In this document: positions 33,851 through 44,193 of the stretch, piece by piece
Numbering within the stretch: the first letter of the stretch is position 1
Layout of the letters: each line of letters opens with the position of its first letter
DNA from: Nematostella vectensis
Taxonomy: Eukaryota > Cnidaria > Anthozoa > Actiniaria > Edwardsiidae
Assembly (NCBI RefSeq): GCF_932526225.1
Contig: NC_064045.1
Coordinates: forward strand, 1,832,501-1,896,500
Direction: 5' to 3'
DNA length: 64,000 nt
Notes under the pieces: generated by a model
What the model was told of the DNA's origin: nothing
The model's input: the letters and a program-made list of their open reading frames with translations, nothing else
Databases searched by the model: none
Translations under genes and position numbers: made by a program

Positions 33851-34417
33851 ATTGATAGTACCACGAGTAGGGAGATCTACCGACAGTTTGTAATCGGTAC
33901 AGTCGGTACGCATTTTTGTAGAATGTCGAGTAGTCACTTGACGTAAATCATACGTGACATCTTCCTTCTCCTTCTCCTCCTCTTTCTCATCATCATTATC
34001 AAGGGAGCGTTTCTTCCCACGACCTTCTTGTTGTTGTTGTTGTTGTTGTACCCCAGAAGGACCAGGTTCGTTCAAAAAAGGATCTTCAAACGAAATCTCC
34101 TCACCCTCTCCCTCTGGGGAGCAATAATAGTCAAACAATTCATCGAAGGAGCAAAATTGAGGTAAGTCCGACTGAGCGAGATCATCGTAAAAAAAATCAG
34201 GAGGAAGTTGTTCACTCTCTTCTTCTTCTTCTTCTTCTTCTTCTTCTTCTTCTTCTTCTTCTTCTTCTCCTTCTTCTTCTTCTTCTTCTTCTTCTTCTTC
34301 TTTTTCTTCTTCTGGGTCAGGTAACACTTCTAACAATTTGGCTTGCGACTCATAATCATCGTCATAAGGCGAAGCGAAAACCGCAAAGAACAACTGAAAA
34401 TGCAAGTGAAAATGCAA
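33851..34417 (-). CDS. Acidic, low-complexity Polinton ORF
   Basis: This 190-codon frame begins MHFHLHFQLFFAVFASPYDD and runs into a long poly-Glu tract encoded by a (TTC)n-type microsatellite on + (about 34217-34311). It then has PDFFYDDLAQSDLPQFCSFD and a poly-Gln stretch. The final part (TYDLRQVTTRH onwards) leads toward the polymerase N-terminus in a neighbouring frame, so it may be the leader of the polymerase gene. TATAAAAG about 10 bp upstream of the start suggests a promoter. Function unknown. Confidence 0.45.
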
Positions 34418-34420
34418 CCT

Positions 34421-34430
34421 CTTTTATAGA
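34421..34430 (-). promoter_or_regulatory. TATA box before the acidic ORF
   Basis: On the - strand the sequence TCTATAAAAGAGG precedes the ATG at 34417. A TATA-like element this close to the start implies a very short or absent leader, or use of a downstream start. Assignment is by motif only. Confidence 0.35.
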
Positions 34431-34871
34431 ACTCTTATCCAATCAAAAGCTTAAATTCTAGTAAGCTAAAAATACTATTTTCTAAAAAAAAAACAATCAT
34501 TTTAATTTTCATCGTTTTTCCTAACCTTCTGATCTGGTAAAATAAAATACTAAACCCAATCAGAGACTGACCCGATGATCTCATCGATACACAGGAATAC
34601 CGTAAACATTATTTTATTTTAAAAAACAATTCTGTTCCCTTAATACTGTTAATATAACATTTATAACAAAAAATGATAAAAGAGGGGGAGGGTAAAAAAT
34701 ACGCCATGACATCATCCGTATGACGTCTCCCGTTTTCCCAAGCCTCTGATTGGTGAATCCTTAGCCAATCAGAAGCGTTCCTGATGATATCATCGATACA
34801 CGTGACCTACTTGAAGGTCTATTAACACGACGACGACCGAACCCCAGCCACTTCACAGTTAAACCCAAAAC

Positions 34872-35170
34872 TCAAAATAGTACATCCATTCTATCAAGTC
34901 TATCACTCAGGTTTTGCATCCCCTTCCATATCAATTCAATGCATCCATTCAGGGTAGCTCTTGCCTTATAAAAGGCCTTCTTCCACAGCTCAAGGTCGCG
35001 GTGCACAAAGGGATCCCACTCTGCCATCAGGTCAAGGATCAACGCCTCCACATAATGACTCACGACATGCATGACGTTATACGTATCAATCACATCGTAA
35101 GTAGCCTGAGGTTCCTCCAACTCGTCCTCGCAAGTGTCACTCTCGACGACAACTACTTTCTCGGCTTCTT
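34872..35170 (-). CDS. Unrecognised Polinton C-terminal ORF segment
   Basis: The frame reads TYDVIDTYNVMHVVSHYVEA, then WDPFVHRDLELWKKAFYKAR, and ends DRLDRMDVLF with a stop. Composition looks coding (amphipathic, Trp-containing), but no family was recognised. It lies one frame away from the GRF-finger gene just upstream and may be its continuation after a single frameshift near 35150-35200. Confidence 0.4.
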
Positions 35171-35728
35171 CGCCTTCAGTGTCACTTCCACTACTTCTGG
35201 CATCTCTTCCGTCGCTTTCTCGTCCTCCTCCTCCTCCACGTCTTCTTCTTTGGGCGGGGGATCTGGGACGCTTACGTTTACGCAGGTTGTAGGGAGCTTC
35301 TTGCCTTTGCCCTTGCCCTTGACCTTCTTCTTGGAGGGTGGTGTCCATAATAGTACTGCCTTCGTCTTCTTTGCTTCCTTCGGGGGCTTCGCCCACACAA
35401 ACCGGTCGCATTTCTTGTTTAGAGGCCTCACGTCACAGGCAAAATACACACGACCGCTGGAAAACCGACCGCGGCTCACTCCAACACGGCAAATGAGGTT
35501 ATGTACACACACAGGAAAATCGGTGACGTCAACACCCTCCTCGATAGCCTCTCTCACAGCTTCGGCCTCGTCTTGATTGAAACAAAAACCACACCCTATC
35601 TGGTCTTTTAAAAAATCCACAGGAGTACCGCACTTTAATGCAAACCCAACTTTTTTCACCTCCGCGTTACAAAAACACTTCCTCATCAACAAACAAAGCA
35701 GCAATGTTCTTTGCTTCAAAATTTCCAT
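35153..35728 (-). CDS. GRF-type zinc-finger protein of the Polinton
   Basis: This ORF has 191 codons. An N-terminal Cys-containing segment (CGFCFNQDEAEAVREAIEEG) is followed by a GRF zinc finger at about residues 72-115: CVHNLIC, then GRFSSGRVYFACD and CDRFVWAKPP. The conserved GR.fyaC..........C.fF.W pattern and Cys/His positions are visible. GRF fingers bind single-stranded DNA or RNA in topoisomerase 3-alpha, APE2/Neil3-like and TTF2 proteins. A lysine-rich then Glu-rich tail follows. It is the promoter-proximal gene of the element. Role in element replication is inference. Confidence 0.6.
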   Translation of the reverse strand: MEILKQRTLLLCLLMRKCFCNAEVKKVGFALKCGTPVDFLKDQIGCGFCFNQDEAEAVREAIEEGVDVTDFPVCVHNLICRVGVSRGRFSSGRVYFACDVRPLNKKCDRFVWAKPPKEAKKTKAVLLWTPPSKKKVKGKGKGKKLPTTCVNVSVPDPPPKEEDVEEEEDEKATEEMPEVVEVTLKAKKPRK

Positions 35729-35769
35729 CTTATATATCCTTTTTTATGGTATCCCATAATAGTGTTCAC

Positions 35770-35990
35770 AAGGTGACGTCACTTCCGCCCCCTCAAATCC
35801 CACCAATCCCCACGCCAAAGTCCACCCTTGACGTCACTTTCGCCTCTTATATTCGAACCAATCACAGCACGTCATTTTCAACAGCCAGTCAGAACGCGCC
35901 ACGCCCTCACGGCCAGGGGCCTGGAATCCACCCCCTATACAGACTTACTTTACTACTCTTGTGTGACGTTAACGAAGACGTCACTTAAAG
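35770..35990 (-). promoter_or_regulatory. Cluster of TGACGTCA (CRE/ATF-like) sites upstream of the GRF gene
   Basis: GGTGACGTCACTTCCGCC at about 35772, TTGACGTCACTTTCGCCTC at about 35828 and GAAGACGTCACTT at about 35975 lie upstream of the ATG at 35728, together with CCAAT and a TATATAAG next to the start. The arrangement resembles a CREB/ATF-responsive promoter of a DNA virus-like element. Confidence 0.45.
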
Positions 35991-36600
35991 CAAAAAACCT
36001 GATTAAAAGCAGAAACATTAATATTTCTATAAACATTGTCTCAAAACTAAACTTGGCAGGTGTCATGTTTGTGTCAAATTGGGTGCAAAAATATGGTTAC
36101 GTAATTTGTGATGCCATCGAGGACGTCACTAAAAGCAAAACTATTCAGATTTCATTAAGAACAAAAAATATATCTCTCATGAACAAAACATCATATTATA
36201 ACCAACAATCTTGGTGTGTGTCATGAAGGTGTCAAGGGGGTGCACCAATATAGTCACTCGATTGTGACGTCATCAAACGACGGCATCAAACTGACATCAC
36301 TAGAAGCAAAAATATGCTGACGTCATCAAAATAAAATATATTTATATTTAATTAAAGAAACATCGTGTAACATCAAAACTCGGTAGGTGAGATGTATGTT
36401 TCAAGTGGGGTGCAACGAGATGGTCACGTGATGTCATCAATGACGTCAATAAATTAAAACTACCCTGACGCCGAAACATCGTATCACAACTGAACTTGTT
36501 ATGTGTCATGTAGAAGTAGGGGAGGGGGGTATAACAAGTTGGTCGCGTGATCTTTGAAATCGTTGACGTCGTCAAAAACAGAAATATAATAATCTATAAT
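35990..36600. repeat. Diverged ~150-170-bp tandem repeats with TGACGTCA motifs
   Basis: Four imperfect units recur, each carrying an AACATCRTRTMACA-like stretch, a segment similar to GGTGTCATGTTTGTGTCAA, GGGGTGCAA and then TGACGTCATC. They could be an extended promoter or enhancer, or an end structure of the Polinton. Coding capacity is absent. Confidence 0.6.
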
Positions 36601-36824
36601 ATTTCCTAAATTATTAAGCAAAAATAAGCAAATATTTGGTTGTTTGGAGCTCAGCTTTTATGCCTAAATCTATATATTTTTATTTCTATTTACAGGTTAA
36701 TGAAATTAGATTTTATCTGTATGAAATTTGTATCTTCAGTAGCTATTTGTAAGGAAATTTACAGTTTTTGGTTAAATGTTGTTCTCGAACCTTTTTCAGG
36801 TGAATCTCAGCCATCAAGATTCTG

Positions 36825-37035
36825 AAAACAAGCTGCAGACTCAAAGGCATGACCCAGGGAGGGATGTACACAAGGCATTAATGTAGCTCACCAAAACAAG
36901 CTGCAGACTCAAAGGCATGACCCAGGGAGGGATGTACACAAGGCATTAATGTAGCTCACCAAAACAAGCTGCAGACTCAAAGGCATGACCCAGGGAGGGA
37001 TGTACACAAGGCATTGGTATTAATGTACCTCACCA
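36825..37035. repeat. 68-bp tandem repeat, three copies
   Basis: The unit AAAACAAGCTGCAGACTCAA plus GGCATGACCCAGGGAGGGAT and GTACACAAGGCATTAATGTA starts at 36825, 36893 and 36961. The first two copies are identical. The third has a small insertion (GGTATTAATG) near its end. Confidence 0.95.
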
Positions 37036-39231
37036 AAAATAAACACAACTAAAGTAACAAAAAATATAAAAACATGTTAAAACAATATGAACCAGAGAAA
37101 TAGTAGATACCTGCATACAGCAATTTTTAGTTAACCTGACAGGTTCTTTTATAATGTGGGCTTAGTGACATTTAGGTTCATAAATAGGCTTTTGATTTTT
37201 GATATTATAACAATTATAGCAAAATGATTATAATTATAACAAAAATAGGTCTCATTTATGGTCCAGAAGATAATATTTCGAATTATTTGGTGATATGCGT
37301 TTATTGAATGTTGTAAATTTTGAAGAAATTAAAAAGCACCCATTTTGCTGTGAGGAACTTTAATTGGTTCTCATTTTTTAAATAAACGTTACCTCCCACT
37401 GAAAGCATAAATATATTTTGCTTATTTTCCGTATCAGTTGTCTATGTACATTGATACATAAGACCTTAAACTCTCTTTTCCCCTATAGTTAGTTGATGAT
37501 ATCCCGAGTATTTAAAAAAAATACTTACTAACGCTTGTTAGTATTTATTGACAAACATCTTTTTTCTAGATACTTTCGAGGAGGATTGGGCAGTACTCAT
37601 AGAGCATGCACTTTTTATATGTTTCACATAGTGTGCCTCTTTTATCTTTGTGTCTATGTCCCCCTAAATTTTGGTCTTCAGGGGGGGGTCTACACAAGTT
37701 TATAATGAAAAAAATGCTTACTCCGCTTTAAGGCGGTACTTAAATCTATATATGTTTTTTTCTGTTTGTACGTAGTGGTAGTAGTTCCGTAGCAGCGGTT
37801 GTTCCGTATCACTCAAAAATTCTGCCGTGGAGTTCTTTTTTCATTTGAGAAACAATAAAAACATATTTACTGAATAACATATCATATCCCTTCTATTATG
37901 CTCAAAATTAATGTATAAAAATGGCAATAGTTAACAAACCAATAATCGTCAATGGGCTTTCGCTCGCGTGTCGTTAATGCAAGAAACAAAACGGTCTGAT
38001 ATAATTCTTCCAAAATAAATGCCACAACCCACACAAATACCGAAACGACAAAATAGACAAAATGCCAAAATGTAGAGGATAAAGTGGGCCTAGAATTGGG
38101 TGATTGGTGATTTATTTTGTTAATTTTCGTGCACGAGAGCTCAACAAAAAGCCGTTTTTATTTACAAGAACAAATTAATGTGAACGCTCCGGTCGCCAAT
38201 GCGTTGTTGTCGCTCTTTTAACGAGTTCTGCAATAACAATCCCATATCCCTTTTTAAGTTAGCCAGTTAATGATTTAATTATTGTTAATCTTGGCCGTTT
38301 TATTTAATCATCCTAGCATATTGATATATCAATCACAGTCTCAGTTATTATTTTAATATAGAATAATATTTTATCGAACGCTATAACTACTACCAAGGAG
38401 GTTGTCTTTAAAATGAAGTTCTTCATTCAGCCGAATGACTGAAATAAAAGCAGGCCCGTACCCAGGGGGGGGGGGGGGGGTGCAGGGTGTGTGAACGCAA
38501 CCCCTACAACGGCCTAAGGTCCAGTTTCGGTTCTCGATAGACGTGCTATTTGAAGACAAAACCATAAAGCATAAGATAGATCACTCTGGTATGTAGCCAA
38601 ATCCTCCTCCCCCCAGGAAAATTTAGGTCCTTTTTTTCGGGTTTCGCACCCCCACCCCTAAGAAAAGCCTGGTTACGAGCCTGAAATGTAATAAAAATTA
38701 ACCGTTAATATCTGACATTATTGGGAATGAAATGATTAATTGAAAACGGGAAAAACAAATTGTTACCGCCAGTGACTCGCTCCAACATAACAAACACGCA
38801 TGTACGACTTCTGGATCCTTTATTACACCTTTTGCTGTTCATTACGAGAGAATACGCCTCCATTTGCGCCAATAGTCAATTAATAAAACGAAAATACATC
38901 CATTTGAGCGAAGCGACATTTACGCGAAATGTATATTCAATTTGGAATTTTGCATAAATGTGGTCATTCAATTATACTTTTTGTCAATCATTACGAATGA
39001 GGACATTCAATTAGGGAAAAACAACATTCAACTGCATTCATATTAATGTCATTACGATTAAACGAGATCTAAACAAAGTGATTCGACAATCAATAGCCCA
39101 AATACACCATTTATTTACATAAATATTACACCTTATACCAAGATTGACAATCATTAGCATTAACAGACAATCATCACAGCCATCCTTAATATAGTTGGAT
39201 TGAAATAACAATACAGACTTTAAGTAATTCA

Positions 39232-39234
<3 letters not shown>
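37036..39234. other. AT-rich sequence, no gene recognised
   Basis: No supported exon or RNA gene. It holds a G-run of about 18 at 38466 with flanking CCAGG. Short open frames lack family features. Confidence 0.5.
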
Positions 39235-39326
<92 letters not shown>

Positions 39327-39475
39327 GGTTTGAAATGCTTCTTGGTTTGAAATTGTTAAAACCAGTTTGAAAAAAATTCAAACCAAGAAGCATTTCAAAC
39401 CACAACAAATGTGGCATGGTTTGAATTTTTTTCAAACTGGTTTTAACAATTTCAAACCAAGAAGCATTTCAAACC

Positions 39476-39558
<83 letters not shown>

Positions 39559-39576
39559 TTTCCATATATATATATA
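39235..39576. repeat. (TA)n tract split by a perfect 64-bp-arm palindrome
   Basis: Two (TA)n runs of about 85-95 bp flank an inverted repeat. The left arm starts TGTTGTGGTTTGAAATGCTT at about 39320, and the right arm ends with its exact reverse complement at about 39483. Each arm is 64 bp with no mismatch. The loop of about 32 bp contains a third copy of AAGCATTTCAAACCACAACA. The (TA)n runs extend the symmetry. Confidence 0.95.
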
Positions 39577-40873
39577 TACTTTCCATATAGTAGTCCCTTA
39601 AGCTTTCTTTAGAACAAAAATATGTAGTACTGTACTTGTACTTTGGTACTATCCTTCAATAATCTCACGATTCATAAAGTCTACATTAGCCTGTACCATT
39701 GCGCACACTGTTGTGTGCGGGACTCTCCTAGAGGTAATCCTCGCGCCCTGGCCTCGTCTCTGGGCTTATCATTGCTTGTACTTGAGGTCTTAAGATGTCC
39801 GCCTTTATCGAGCTTTAACGCGCTTATTACATCATATCTAATTGATAGCAAAGTTGACCAGCAGAGGCACTACGAAAAAAACAGTGCTTACTGCTACCTA
39901 CGTGTGTATTACACCTTTTGCTTTTCATTACCGAGAAATACGCATTCATTTTAGCCAAAATTACAAACATTTACGCTGATGTACTGTCATTTAAGCGAAA
40001 GTAAAAACATTTGAACTATAAGGAAATATAATTGATAATAATTGAGTGCACACAATTGCATTTTCTTCACATTCATTTACACTATTCGACAACCAGGAAT
40101 GAAAAATCTATTCTCATTTGCGCGTTGATACATAACAATAGCACAAACAAAATATCAATAATACGAGAACTCGCAATCAATACAGTGAAGGAAATATTCA
40201 TTAACATTTTTATTACAGCAAGTGCAAACAATAGTATCTTGTTAACGTCATTTGCTTCTTACAAACGTTAGCGCCTCCGTACAATCAATAAGCCCTTTAT
40301 GAAAAACAATATCCTAAAATAATTATTCAATTACTTGTCGTTTATTTGTGCCCTAATAATGCACATACATGCAAAATAAATGATGGGGGTTTCTCTAACC
40401 AGTTGTAACGGTCTCCTTTATGTGACGACTATGACCACTATGCTGGGGGAGGTACCAGTTTTACTTGTTCGCTGTTACAAACTGGACGCCTTACACAGTA
40501 TTTACAAGACGAATATAAGAAGACTTAACATGGTGTGCATGAACAAGATGATTACAAAATGATTACAAGAAGATTTTAAGAATAATGATTTGGGGTATCG
40601 TACCGCATCCCTTTATGTGTTCCTAAGACGCTATTCCAAACGAAAATACGCGCTCGATTTACGATTCTTGCCTATCACTTGAAAACAATGTGGGCGCGCC
40701 TACAATTGGGGAGGGGCCAATTCCCGTTGACTCATAACTAAACAAAAACGCATCATTAACTCCCGGCACAAGTTGGCGGTAAATTGTCTAAAATGATAAA
40801 GTTATAAAACCTTGCGTTAATTTCCCGCGTGACAATTATTAGCGTATCCCAGACACCCTGCAATAATTTCCCA
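39577..40873. other. Sequence without recognised gene
   Basis: Short open frames only. No domain, RNA or element end could be supported between the (TA)n palindrome and the hammerhead unit. Confidence 0.5.
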
Positions 40874-40930
40874 AATGTGGACTTTAAAAGCACACTAGCA
40901 TACACACATTGGCACCAGCCGGGCCAAGAC

Positions 40931-40985
40931 GGCAATGCCATGCTGACGAGTTCTAATAAGGACGAAACAGCTGTCCATGGTTGCC
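40931..40985 (+). ncRNA. Type I hammerhead ribozyme, copy 1
   Basis: Catalytic core CTGACGAG (40943-40950) and GAAAC (40964-40968) flank stem II GTTC/GGAC with loop TAATAA. Stem I pairs GGCAA and CCATG (5' side, TG bulge) with CATGG and TTGCC (3' side). Stem III is the short palindrome ACAGCTGT, followed by the cleavage triplet GTC (after 40975). Very short stem III suggests activity as a dimer, as in other type I hammerheads of animal retroelements. All core bases C3 U4 G5 A6 G8 A9 G12 A13 A14 are present. Confidence 0.85.
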
Positions 40986-41283
40986 GAACTGCACGGGTAA
41001 TAGACTGTGCTAGCGTCCCGTCTTGGCCCGACTGGTGCCAATGTGTGTATGCTAGTGTGCTTCTAAAGTTCACATTTATGTATACCTACTTGCAAGGATA
41101 GTTTGGCTATCCGACAGAGTTTAAGACTAGCAAAGGTCGCATGCGTGATCCGCACAATTGGCATCACGTTAGCCCGGTCGCAGCTCTAGATCCCACATGG
41201 ATCTGAGCTGTGGTTTAAAGCACTTTGTTCCAGTCGAAGTCGCCCTGCAGTTTTTTTGCCGATGAAGTTTAACTGAGGCAAAC

Positions 41284-41340
41284 CGGCTATGCCATGCTGA
41301 CGAGTCCTAATAAGGACGAAACAGCTGTCCATGGTTGCCG
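41284..41340 (+). ncRNA. Type I hammerhead ribozyme, copy 2
   Basis: The core is the same as copy 1: CTGACGAG at 41297, GAAAC at 41318, and a perfect stem II GTCC/GGAC. Stem I uses CGGC and CCATG against CATGG and GCCG. The 5' strand differs from copy 1 but the base pairing is kept, which supports the structure. Cleavage is predicted after 41329. Confidence 0.85.
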
Positions 41341-41428
41341 AACTGCACGGGTAATAGACTGTGCTAGCGTCCCGTCTTGCCCGACTGGTGCCAATGTGTG
41401 TATGCTAGTGTGCTTCTAAAGTTCACAA

Positions 41429-42672
41429 TAATTTCCCGCGCGACAAGTACTAGTTTATTCCTGACAATCCAATTGGTTGCCAATCGCCTTTCACATTCCG
41501 CCTTTCAATTTTGGAAATTGTTGTCTTGTCTCTCTTCCTGTCTGTTCTCTCACCCCCCCCCCCCCCCCCTTCCTGGCCTCCTTCATCAGCATTCGTGGTC
41601 TCTTCAAGTCGTGAACGAAAACGATTGTAGCAACGAGTACTTTTAGAAGTCCTCCTCCTTTATTTAAGGCGACGAAGTGAGGCTTGATCTACTCTTAATT
41701 TATAAAAGAAAATCTGACATCTGTTCTGTTAGCTATACAGTGTGTAGATCTGTAACTAAAATTACAAATATAATGGAATAAATAAAAAATACAATTTGAG
41801 GATGGTATGCCTGTGTACCACTATGGGAGGTGCCTGGTCAGCGGTTGCTATTTCCCACGTGACTCCCCACGCTGTCGACGAAGATGTTGGAGCTCATTTC
41901 GGGCTCGTAATTCATCATTCAAGAAGTGAATTCGCCCATTTCTTGCTGTTTTTCCTGTGACAAGTTTTTCTAGAAGATAGTAGGCATTGAATTTACACCT
42001 TTTTGCCTTGAAATGTAGCGATAAACTTCCAAAATCATCGGTCATTCAACTCCGAGTCGGACATGGTGGAGTTTGGTTTCACATCTCACACAACTGAGAG
42101 AAACCAGTGAAGGGAACCGAATAAGTGATTGTATCTGCCTTCAGGTAAGAGGAATACTATTTTCGACGCCTTTTTATTATACTCAAGCTATTTTTGTTCT
42201 TATAAAGCTGTGAGCCGCGTGTGTTGTCTCGTGTTGCATGTTTTTGGCTATTTGCTGAACCCGAGGAGAATAATTGTTTTATACTTGGCGGGGACTGAAC
42301 AAGACAAATTTTACTGTAATTATTTTATCGAATTTCCAACTTTGTTTACCTTAATGGTCGCTCGAAACGAGGTATCGCTTCTGAGAGTTGTCGATGTTGG
42401 TATCTTTTTAAAGATTTTGCTCGCTCTAAACATTAAGGGCATCCATTCTGTTTTTCCACACAATGCTTTCAACCACCACGAAATACAGAAACTCTAATGA
42501 AGACAATATACGAATTTTGACCAACATTATTGTAGACTAATTTAGTCCCGTTTGACACGTCGTTTTCACGAATTTGATCGTAGAAATTATTTCTTTCGCT
42601 TTGAATCCTACACAGACGATAAGGTACAATCACTAAAATACCTCCCTGAGTGTGGATACATTATGCAGGCCT
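41429..42672. other. Sequence without confident gene
   Basis: A C-run lies at about 41552-41570. On the - strand at 41848-42045 a frame reads HFKAKRCKFNAYYLLEKLVT and RARNELQHLRRQRGESRGK. An ATG (MSDSELND) sits just upstream in another frame. It could be the first exon of a lost gene, but no family was recognised. Confidence 0.3.
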
Positions 42673-42714
42673 AAAGTTTTTGCCTATATGGTTTTCCATG
42701 AGCTTTCGAATGAG
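42673..42714. repeat. 42-bp dispersed repeat, copy 1
   Basis: AAAGTTTTTGCCTATATGGT plus TTTCCATGAGCTTTCGAATG recurs at 45164-45205 with one mismatch. It belongs to an otherwise unclassified block that continues to about 43470. The second copy overlaps the tyrosine recombinase gene. Confidence 0.85.
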
Positions 42715-44193
42715 CCTATGCACGTTAACATCGGATGAGTTTGAGTTTTTCAGTGGTCAAACAAGGTCCAAAAGTGGTCCAAGGTAGAATATGGGCATTT
42801 CTGAAGTTAGTTGTAGCCAGCCCAAAGTCACGGGGAAGGTCCAACTATGCTAGTAGACATTAACTAAGAAAGATTCAGGACGAAGATTGAAGTTTAGACT
42901 TTTTTTGCAAACTTCCCAAACAATTTTTTAAGTGCCGACGATTTTTTTCGATTTTCAAAAAATTCCCACGAGCCAGGAATGAGCAGCAAACAATACGTGG
43001 TTAGTGTCCAAGCGCAGCTCTATATCATAAGCAAAAGAAATCTCAAGAAAAGATTTTGCAAGTACGACTTTTTTGGGTTTAAAAATGGTCCAAATTGCAC
43101 CTTCTCCTTAAAATATCTTTGCAAATATTGACTTTGGAGGAAAACAAAGTGCAGAGCGCCTAAATGCAATTGGAAGAGCTTTAGAATGAGGCTTTCCCAC
43201 AACCCAAAAGAAAGTAGAAAAGGGTACTATGGTATTTCATTGCAGAGGGATATTTTTAAAAAAGGTTTGGCAATGGGACTGGGTGTTAATTTTGGTTTAA
43301 ATGACGACTTTTAAAAAAAAAATATCTTAAGTATGTGCCAGGCAAATGGTCGAGATTGTCATTGATGCACTAGGAGGCAATTCAAATGTAGCAAGGTTCT
43401 ATAGACGTTCCGGGGAAAATGAGTGATATGGGTCCCAAACAAGGTCAAGACGTATGAACAAAACAACTAGAGGTTAAAGTTCTTTTTATTGCTCTTGTGT
43501 TGATAATGGCCTCTTGGTCCCCCCGCATAGAAATATACGGTATTATCGATCAATAGATCGGGGTATCACCCTTGCCAAGGGCTCATTGTTGCCAAGTTTT
43601 TATCATCAAATGCTGGATATTTAAGATGAGATTGTACTAGAGTGACACTGGCTGGACTGAGACTGTGGCCGGGCTGAGACTGCGGCTTAGCTGCAACTGC
43701 AGCTCATGGTTTCTTATTATTGCTTCATTGAAGTGATAACGTCACCACCACAGTCAACCCCCCACAGTAAGAACAATAAGACCGTAAGGAAAAATGTCAC
43801 TCATTGTTGTGGAGCGTTGCTATGGTGACCAGTGAATTTTCAAAGTTAGGGGAAATGTACGAAAAAACTAAGTAGCCGATAAGCCAAGGTATTTGGTGCG
43901 TTTTTATAATTCAGACAGTTCAAGGAAAAAAGCCCCCAACTTGGTATGAACAGAAGTGCTAATGATGCCTATGTGGTCAATATGTCCGTTACTTTTCCAG
44001 GGAAGCTGTCCTCTAGCCCTTTAATAAAGAAAAATCACAAATAAAAATGTAAACCATTTAATTTGCTTCATATTTGCCGATGAGGGATCGTCCCTCATCG
44101 CTGTTACCTCAATGCAAACCATTTATAATGAAATGTCAAGTGAAATGTCAACAATGTAAACAAACAAAATCAAACAGTAGAGAATGTTCGTAG
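42715..44193. other. Unclassified repeat-like sequence
   Basis: This is long non-coding DNA with phrases typical of old dispersed repeats (runs such as GGTCCAAAAGTGGTCC). No exon, RNA or element end could be supported. A short inverted repeat ATGAGGGATCGTCCCTCAT lies at about 44080-44100. Confidence 0.45.

Larger units (their letters stand above)
29790..35990 (-). mobile_element. Decayed Polinton/Maverick-like DNA transposon
   Basis: On the - strand are a retroviral-like integrase, a protein-primed family B DNA polymerase and two or three accessory genes, the defining set of Polintons and related adintoviruses. No packaging ATPase, protease or capsid gene was seen. Both enzymes carry stops, frameshifts and internal deletions. 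The left end is cut at the LINE. Terminal inverted repeats were not found by eye, so both boundaries are approximate. Confidence 0.85.
40874..41428 (+). mobile_element. Retrozyme-like hammerhead repeat unit (354-bp spacing)
   Basis: A 140-bp segment (ATGCCATGCTGACGAG to CTAAAGTTCACA) is present at about 40936-41076 and, with two or three differences, at about 41290-41428. Each copy starts with a hammerhead ribozyme. The two predicted cleavage sites (after 40975 and after 41329) are 354 nt apart, so a + strand transcript would release a 354-nt RNA. Around the first copy, 58-bp inverted arms (40874-40930 and 41019-41076) with three mismatches form a fold-back. AATTTCCCGCG motifs lie outside both ends. 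This resembles animal retrozymes, non-autonomous retroelements that make small circular RNAs. Confidence 0.75.

Noticed and set aside
39229-39612. Frames encoding poly(YI)
   Set aside because: They translate the (TA)n tract.
40756-41101. Open frames of 90-105 codons on both strands around the hammerhead unit
   Set aside because: They read through the inverted arms and the ribozyme, whose conservation is structural rather than coding.
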